Origin: Mesorhabditis belari
Lineage: Eukaryota > Nematoda > Chromadorea > Rhabditida > Rhabditidae
Length of the DNA stretch: 64,000 nucleotides
Assembly (NCBI GenBank): GCA_958450365.1
Contig: CAUEEP010000917.1
Span: 124,001-188,000 of the forward strand
Direction of reading: 5' to 3'
This document shows, one piece after another, positions 38,401-47,400 of this stretch. A program made the translations under genes and the position numbers. The notes beneath the pieces were generated by a model. The model worked only from the letters and a program-made list of their open reading frames with translations, searched no databases and had not been told where the DNA came from. Positions within the stretch are counted from its first letter, which is position 1. The number at the start of each line of letters is the position of its first letter.

Positions 38401-41400
38401 GACTCTTTAGCCAGACAGCGATTCGCCCAATCGGTGTAGATCTGAAGCGAAAAAACGAATTATTTTCAGATTAGAATCGAAAAACCCATTAAATTCCCTT
38501 TAAATTTAGCTATTTCACTTATTTTTTAAAGAAATTTGTTCATAAAAAAGAAATCGAAATAACAGCTTTTTCCGTAGATCCTAGATTTGATCTTTTTTTC
38601 CTTAAAAACTCATTTTTCTTATTTTTTTCTTGAAAAAACAACTTCTATTGGCTAGAAATTGCTAAAAAAAAGTGCATAAATCAGTAATTTCTTTGAAATT
38701 GAGCCGAAATTGAACGAAATTTGACGAAATTGACGAAATTTGACTAAAAAGATGGGAAATTGAATAACAAATACTTATTTAGAGCAAACAAAAGCAATCA
38801 CACAGATGAATTTGCCCTTTTTCAATGGAAAGGAACGATGGATGGTTTAATAACAGAATATGATAAAGATTTGAATGATAGATGTTTGATAGAAAAAGAT
38901 AGAAGAAGATTGAAGATTGAAGAAGTAAAAGAGAAGAAAATGAAGTGGTTTTGGGGTTGGGATGAGATGGATTGCTGGGGGAAAGATGGGGGAAAAGCTT
39001 GTGGGTTGCAAGATGAAACCTGCAACCCGCAAGCTGTTGTCCTGTTCGGCTCAAATTCTCCCAAAAGATACCCAAGTACGAGGTCTTAATTGAAGGAAAA
39101 AGAAAACAAAATAGGGGAACTGGGAAAGGGAAAACTCTTGAAACTAGGGATATACTCAAAGGAAAACATCTGAGTTTGTTTGTTTTGCTTTTATTTCTTT
39201 GATTTGTTTCTATTTTTTGATTTACTTCTATTTTTTTGATTTGTTTTTATTTCTTTGATTTGTTTCTATTTTTTGATTTGTTTCTAGTAGTCAGCTATAA
39301 GCTAAGATAAAACAATTTTATCCTTGAACTAGGAAACTTTCTTTTCAAATGATCTCTATGAAATGGAATTAAAATCTCGAACTTTATGCTTTATGAAAAA
39401 TTTTATGAATTTCAAGATTCTATGCGAAAATTTAAGTAAAAAGGATAAAAACTATTATATAAAAATACTCGGATGTGCTCTGGGTCGGATCGGAATTGGA
39501 TCTGATTTGAATTGAATCTGAACTGGATTGGATTTGAACCGGTTCGGATCTGAATTCGAGTCAGATCTACCAAGAAATAAGCCAACATTTTCTTCTGTCT
39601 TGTCAAAAATATGAACAAACGAGAGGCCCCACGGGTTTGGGGATAGTGACGACAACCCCCAGAGCAAGCACCATATGCTAGGGCCCTTCGCCAGATCGCG
39701 AGCGATTATGCGCGCGCACAAAGAACCCCTCTCCAGTCATGACAGAGATTTTGCCACGAGTTTGAGAATCATTTTCTTAAGGTTTTTTTCCTTTAAACAA
39801 CCTCTATTTGATATCATTCGAAAGCTTGAAGTGTCCTCTTTAAAACCATAGACAAAATTGACACTAATCCTATTTCTAAACAATAGTTATCGATCTTCAA
39901 AGTTCTTTTGATCAATAGGCAATGAATGAAAGAAAATTTTGATTGAAAAATTTGACCAAAAATTGACTCAAACGAGGAAATGAGTTCAAATTCAGTTGTA
40001 AAGCTCAAGAAGAAGTTCAAAAGTTTGTTCTTCAATCAGCAGATTGACTCTAGAAGTGGCTGCTCTCATCTTCCCCTTTTCTCTACCAATTCCCGAAGTG
40101 AATGTTTCACACAAATCTCTCAGAAACATCTCCGATTTCATTCATTTTCTTTTCTTTTCTTTTCTTTTCTCTTTCCCATTCTTCTTCTCTTTCTTTACTT
40201 TGCCTTGGTGTTCCATTGAGATATCTCTCCCTCTTGGGACCAAGAACTACCATCAATGAAATAAAGTAACGAGAAATTTGGTGATGAACAAAGAGAAGTA
40301 ATATCTTTAAACTTAATTTGTTTGTTTGTTTTTTGTTAACAACCTATTTGTTTATTACGTTCAAATAAAGATTTTAAGATCAAAGTTTGTTCTCTAGAGT
40401 TGAATCTATCACTGGATTGGAGCTGAACCGGATTGGATCTGAACTGGATTGGAGCTGAACTGGATTGGATCTGAACCGGATTGGAGCTGAACTGGATGGA
40501 TTGGAGCTGAACTGGATTGGATCTGAACTGGATTGGATCTGAATTGGATTGGATCTGAACTGGATTGGATCTGAACTGGATCGGAGCTGAACTGGATTGG
40601 ATCTGAATTGGATTGGAGCTGAACTGGATGGATTGGAGCTGAACTGGATTGGATCTGAACTGGATTGGATCTGAATTGGATTGGATCTGAACTGGATTGG
40701 ATCTGAACTGGATCGGAGCTGAACTGGATTGGATCTGAATTGGATTGGAGCTGAACTGGATTGGAGCTGAACTGGATCGTATCTGAACTTCTAATCTATC
40801 AATCAAGCTTTTTATCTGTATCTATAATTGACTATTCAGTAGTAGAAACTTTGACTTGATAAAGCTTAAGTTTAACTTTCATTTAACATTTCAGCCAGTC
40901 TTTCAGCCACTTTCAGCCACTTTCAGCCATTCAGCCATTTCAGCCATCTCAGCCAGCCGATTTTGATATCTAAACTCTAGAAATAATGGAAATTCGATCG
41001 ATTCGAGAAATCGAAATCGAAAAAACGATCGATTGAAACGGGAGAAACCCTGAGTACGGTAAATGAATGAAATAGGTAAATGGAAGGGATTTAAGATTTA
41101 AATGGAACTGCATAAATGATGTATTTGATTTATTTATCATTTATATTTGATATTTCAAAATCTCAACTCAACTCAACTCAACTTCAATCTTTCTTTCTTC
41201 CTTGTCTCTCCACCTTTCATTCTCCTTATTTCAATGCTTGAAAGGGAATCCTCTAGAAATGAATTCAATTAGTTTTCCCCTTTTGCGAAGACTCATCCCC
41301 ATTTCAGAAAGGGCTTTGTGGGGTGAATTGCTCAAAACCTCGAAACCAATTCCAACTTGAGCGCTTTTACACGAAAGTTGAATGAAATTGAAAGAAATTG

Positions 41401-44400
41401 AATGAGATTGAAAGAAATTCAATCAAATTCAATAAAATTCAATAAAATTCAATGAAATTGAGATGAATATCATTGTTTAAATCATTTAAACTTGCTATCT
41501 TTTAAGTACTCGTACCAGGAGAGGGTTTAAGAATCTTTTTGATATACCAAATCAAGCTTTAAATGTGCTTCAAATCAAATTTAGCTCAAATTCGCTCAAA
41601 TTCGCTCAAATTCGCTCAAATTCATCCAATATTTGAGTTCTAAAGCTAGCGTTAAAGTCGAACGATCATTGAGGAGATGAAGCTGATTTCGTTTAGCGTT
41701 TGAGACAAAGCTAAGCATGGGTTAGGCTTAGCCTTGTCTCGGTTAGGCCAATTTACATGCCCTTTTTTTTGGCTCTCTTTTCTACTAGGCCAATTACATA
41801 ATAGTGAGTCATCTGTGTGACAAATCACTGAATGAAACATAGTAAATACTTATTCTGAGACGAGATCATTACTCGAGGAGAGTACTTGAAAAACAAAAGA
41901 CTTCAATCAAAGGAAAGAGGGGAAGAAAAGGCTCCAGCTGTCACCACTTCCGATTTTTGGATTGGAAAGGACAAGGGAAAGAAAAATAACAAGAGAATAA
42001 TAAGAATTGATTATTATAAAAAAATTTCTCTATAAAATAATGTTGATAATCGATTTATGAAAGAATCTTGGTTGTTGAAAGATCTTGATTGCTGAAAGAT
42101 CTTGATTCTTGTTCAACTTGTTAAAAGATCAAGTTTTTTGAGAAAGAGAACAGAAGAAGAAGAGTAAAAATGATAATAGAATAGATATTTATCTTATAGA
42201 ATGAATAATAAATGAAAGAAAATAGATATTAATCTTCTAATAGTCGATTCTGATAGTCGATTCACGAAAGAATCTTGGTTCTATCATTGAACTTGTTGAA
42301 AGATCAAGTTTTTCGAGAAAGAGGACAGAAGAAAAAGAGTAAAAATGATAATAGAATAGATATTAATCTTCTAAAATCAATAATAAATAAAATAGAATAG
42401 ATATTAATCTTCTAAAATGGGTAAAGTATTCAATAATTTTCGATTTACCTTAGTGACTCGTTCCGGTCGATCTTGTGAACATCGCACGAGTTTTGGCGAC
42501 TCATTTACCGCAATCATACAGACATTTAAGTTGATTCTTTCTAGATACAAAACTAGAAATGAGATTCCAAAGTATAAAAACAAGAAAAACGATGAGATGA
42601 AAAGAAAAATTTCTCAAGAAATGCGAGAATTTTCTTGCTGATTTTCAGAAGTCAAAAAAGAGATGGAAAATGGGCAAAAATCTATGAATTAGCTTACAAT
42701 GATAGCTTACAATAGTTTACAATAGCTTACAATCGCCAAAGATAGCTTACAATGAATTCCCGTTCATTTAGGAAAAGATTTTTCTGGCAAAAGCTTTTGA
42801 CTTGTTCTAGGCTTTGGAAAGAGGCTATCCGGGTTCGACTCCCTTTGGTGTCTCGGCTCTGATTTTCTATTTTGATTTGAATTTTTGATCTTAAATGGTA
42901 TACTATCTTATATTTTAAGTGAAAGTCCTTTGGAGGATTGAAAAAAAGGCTGTACAGATGGATGAACGGGCAGAGACTGCTCTTTTATATGTAACGATAT
43001 AACGATAGAACGATAGAACGATATAACGATATAACGATAGAACGATAGAACGATAGAACGATAGAACGATATAACGATATAACGATATAACGATAGAACG
43101 ATATAACGATAGAACGATAGAACGACTCGATAGAACGACTCTGTCGGGACCGCGTAATGGAATCGTTATCTCGAACAAGTCGTTATATCGAGAGTCGTTT
43201 TCTCGAGAGTCGACTGTAGTAAATTTTAAAGATATGGTCAATGAGAGAGTCAAATAAGATAAAGAAATCAATTCAGAAGATCAGAGCTCAACTTTAGCTA
43301 GGCTATGCTTGAAATGCAGAAATCAAAAGTATCGATAAAGTAAAGACAAAAGATAAAAGAAGGTGTTGAGTGGATGCATCCTGTTATGAGCTTGTGGTTG
43401 GAAAGAGTTCAGGGTTCAGGCAAAAGCCTAAGACCCACCCTTTTCCGTCTCAGTCTTTCCCCCTTACTTGTCACCCTTATTCTCCACCAGTTCCTTGAAT
43501 ATTGGTGTGAGCTAATGAAGAGAAAAAGGGGGGAAAGGAAAGAGAGGAAAGGGACAAGGGGATGAATCTCCGAGCATTCAAGTGTACTCCTTATATTTTG
43601 ACCATCTGTCTACCCGGAGAAATTGGGATTCCAGCGCTGATCACTCTCTCTTGCGACTGCTTCTCCTCATGGTGACGATTTTAAGCAAGAAATTTACATA
43701 TTCAGCTTGAAAACAGATCCAGCACAGCTCAGGGGATTCTGATAAAGATAAAGATATAATAAAATACCTTTTCCTAAACTATTGTAAGGCTTAGAAAGAT
43801 TTTTGAATAGATTCTATTAAATTCTATCATCTGAATGAGCAATTTAAAACCTAGAACCTGGATTTGATTGTGAAAAGACACTAATGAAATGAATTGAAAT
43901 GAAATCCCGATATGTTCTTTGTGCGTAATCGCTCGCTTTCTGGCATAGTATCAAGCTATCTTGCGTCCTGTAAAGATATGTCGTCGTAGCCGAGTCGTTA
44001 GTTAGCTAGGTTCTCAAACTAGTCCTGGCCTCTTTGGCCCTGGTTTAAGCCCATGCTGCCCTGACTTTTCCTTTTTGTAAATAAAGAACTTTTAGGTGAA
44101 ATACCCCACCAAATAGTGTGATATGGAGACTGACAGCCAGCCAGTAGGCAGCAAGCCAGTAGCAAGCGTTTCAATTCAAAAAACAAATTCCACATCACCG
44201 AAAAAGAGAGAAAAGGTTTAAATTTTTGAGAATATCCATGAAAAAAAGCCATTTATAATGGGGTAAATCTGGAAGAGACGGCCGCTTTTCGTTTCTGGCT
44301 CATTTTTCCGGATTTTCAACCAATTCCAGAATCCATTCTCATTTTCGGATTCCTGAAAATGGGTCACTGGGTCGGATGAATGAATGGAGCTGGAGTAAAG

Positions 44401-47400
44401 CTTGAGAAAAGCTGGAGTAAGGCAGGAGTAAAGCTAGAGTAAAGCTTGAGAAAAGCTGGAGTAAGGCAGGAGTAAGGCAGGAGTAAAGCTAGAGTAAAGC
44501 TTGAGTAAAGTTGGAGTAAGGCAGGAGTAAGGCAGGAGTAAAGCTAGAGTAAAGCTTGAGAAAAGCTAGAGTAAAGCTTGAGTAAAGTTGGAGTAAGGCA
44601 GGAGTAAAGCTAGAGTAAAGCTTGAGAAAAGCTAGAGTAAAGCTGAGAAGTTGAAAGGCAGGGTAAGGCGAGGCAGAGTAAAGCTGAGAGCTAGGAAAGC
44701 TGGAGTTGGGTAAGGCGGAGTAAGGCAGGAGTAAAGCTAGAGAAAGCTTGAGAAAGCTGGAGTAAAGCTTGAGAAAGTTGGAGTAAGGCGGGTAAAGCTA
44801 GGTAAAGCTTGGGTTGGAAGCTTGGTAAGTTGAGTAGGCGGGAACTGGACTAAAGCTGGAAAGCTGAGTAGGCGGGTAAAGCTAGGTAAGCTTGGTAAAG
44901 TTGGTGGCGGAACTGGAAAAGCTTGAGTAAAGTTGGAGTAAATCATAAAACCCTGTCTTGGCGGCATTTGGATAGCTCATTGATTGCGTGGGCTAGAATC
45001 CCGGCAATGCTCAAATTTTGAATTCATTCTCAGCTCGAACCCATGGAACGACTTGCTGACTTGCCTTGTCGGTTTATCAAAAATGTTACAAGTTTCAAAT
45101 AGAATGTATCAGAAGATCAAAAACTGAAATTGATCAGGAAAACGGGTTTAAATTTAAATATAAAGAAATTAAGCAAATTGTTATAAAGATAAGAATTTGA
45201 TAATAGATTAGATAAAAAGTTGTGACATGTGGCAATGCAAAATAATGAGATGAATGGACATGAGAAGAAGGGAAGAAGGGAAGAGGGGAAGAAGGGAAGA
45301 GGGGAAGAAGGGAAGAAGAAGGGAAGAAGGGAAGGGGGAAGAGGGGAAGAGGGGAAGAAGGGGAGAAGGGGAGAAGGGAAGAAGAAGGAAAGAATTGAAA
45401 GATCTTTAGCATGCATTTGATAATGAACAAGAAAATGGGGATGGGGGAATGAGAAGCGCATAGACAAAGATGAAGAAAATGGGAGAAATGGGGTGGACAG
45501 GAAGTGGGCAATGACTCATCCAGAGGATCCGAGAATGACCATTGCGGCTGGGATGACCCTAGTTCATTCTTTAATAGATTTTAAAGGACAAGTCTTGAGA
45601 ATATCAAGTAGTTGACTAGAATTTTTATCTTCTAAAATCAATAATAAATGAAATAAAATAGAAATTGATCTTCTAAAATCATAAATAAATAAACTAAAAT
45701 AGAAATTGATCTTCTAATGCTTCTTAGCTTTCGGCTTCTTAGCTAATAGCTTCCGAATTACATAAATCTTACTAAATCAAGTATGGAGATTCATAATCTG
45801 AAATGAAAAGCTTTCAAATAAGCTTGCAATCAAAATTGAATTGAAATTTTAAAGCTTTAAAGAACTTGAAGAAAATCGAAAGAAAAAAAAAGAGGAAAAA
45901 GAAGAAGAAAATTGATTTGAAGGTTTAAAGGTCGCTTTTCAATGGCGAGGCGATTGGTACCGGTGGTCTAATGGTTAGTAGGACGGCGTGTCGCTGGTAA
46001 GATCGAGGCTCGGTTCCGCTCTTGGTTTTTCATTTTTTTTTTCCTTGAATGCAATACTCTACAGATTTTTACCCGCTTTCTCATTGTGATATAAATCGTA
46101 ATTTGAAAAGAAAGACACGCACTTTGCCTTTGCTTTTATCAGATTATGAAATTTTTTTTGAACAAAGTTTATTATAAAGTAAAAATATAGCTTAAAAAAA
46201 GCTTTAAAAGCTAACTAACTAACAAACGAAATCGATAAATCCTTAAATCTCCTCTTGAAAATTGGCACAAAGTTAGCAAGAACTAAAAAAAAAGGGCTTA
46301 AAAATCTTGAAACATCAAAAAGAATCGTCATTACTACAGTGCGGAGCAGCAAAACCATACGCCACCCCCTAAATTTCAATTTTCTGCGGCTTCCGTGCCA
46401 CTAACAAAAAAACTGAAAACGTAGTTAGATTCAGGACCAAAAATAACCCTTAAACCCGAAAAATCTTCGACATAGCATGAATAGGGAAAATGTAACAGCC
46501 AAAAAACGAAAATTCACCCGGTGCAAAACCATACGCCACCCCCCAAATTTTGGTGTCGTTTTTGCATTTTTATTCAATTTTTATAATAACAAGGTTTATT
46601 TATAACAATAACAGTCTAATATTTTGTTGCTTGTCCCTGGCGACTGATCACGCCAAATATTCGACTCGGCATTCTGTCAACTAGCTTCTTGATGATGCTT
46701 CTTGGAATGGCATTCCACTCGCGGATAATGGCATCTTTGAGTGCTTGAACATTTGCGTATTGTGTGGAATTGTGATCAGTTTTTTTGTTAGTGGCACGGA
46801 AGCCGCAGAAAATTGAAATTTAGGGGGTGGCGTATGGTTTTGCTCCGCACTGTAATAGATTTGTTAATAAATTTTGCCCGAAAGCCACCAAATCCGGCGA
46901 AATCACGAACTTCTTGATTTTCGTTTGTTTTTAATGTACATTTCCTTTAGGTTAATGTACTTTATGTACATTTCCTTTATGTACATTTCCTTTATGTAAA
47001 TGTACTTTACTTTTGCTTTACTAAAACTTTATCCTATTCATTTTAAGTACCAAATTTAATAAAACTTTCACTTTTCCTTTTTTCCTTTTTCCTTTTCTCA
47101 GTTGAATCCAATCAGAAACCCATCATTTCCCCACTAATTCGTCTTTCTTAATTCCATCGATTTCTTCTTTCTTTTATCCAAAGCTTTTCTATTCATTCAC
47201 TGACTTCAAAGTACTTAAAAGTACTGAAAGTTTCTAAATCAAAGCCGCACAAGGAGTCATAAATGGTATAGAGATTAGAATTGCTTCTTGATGAGCCTGT
47301 TACGTTCGATCTATAGTGAAGTGGGGTCAAAGGTTCTATCTAGAATCCAATCACTCTAAATCAGAAGTCCGAACGAGACTTAGATTTAGAGTGATCGGCT

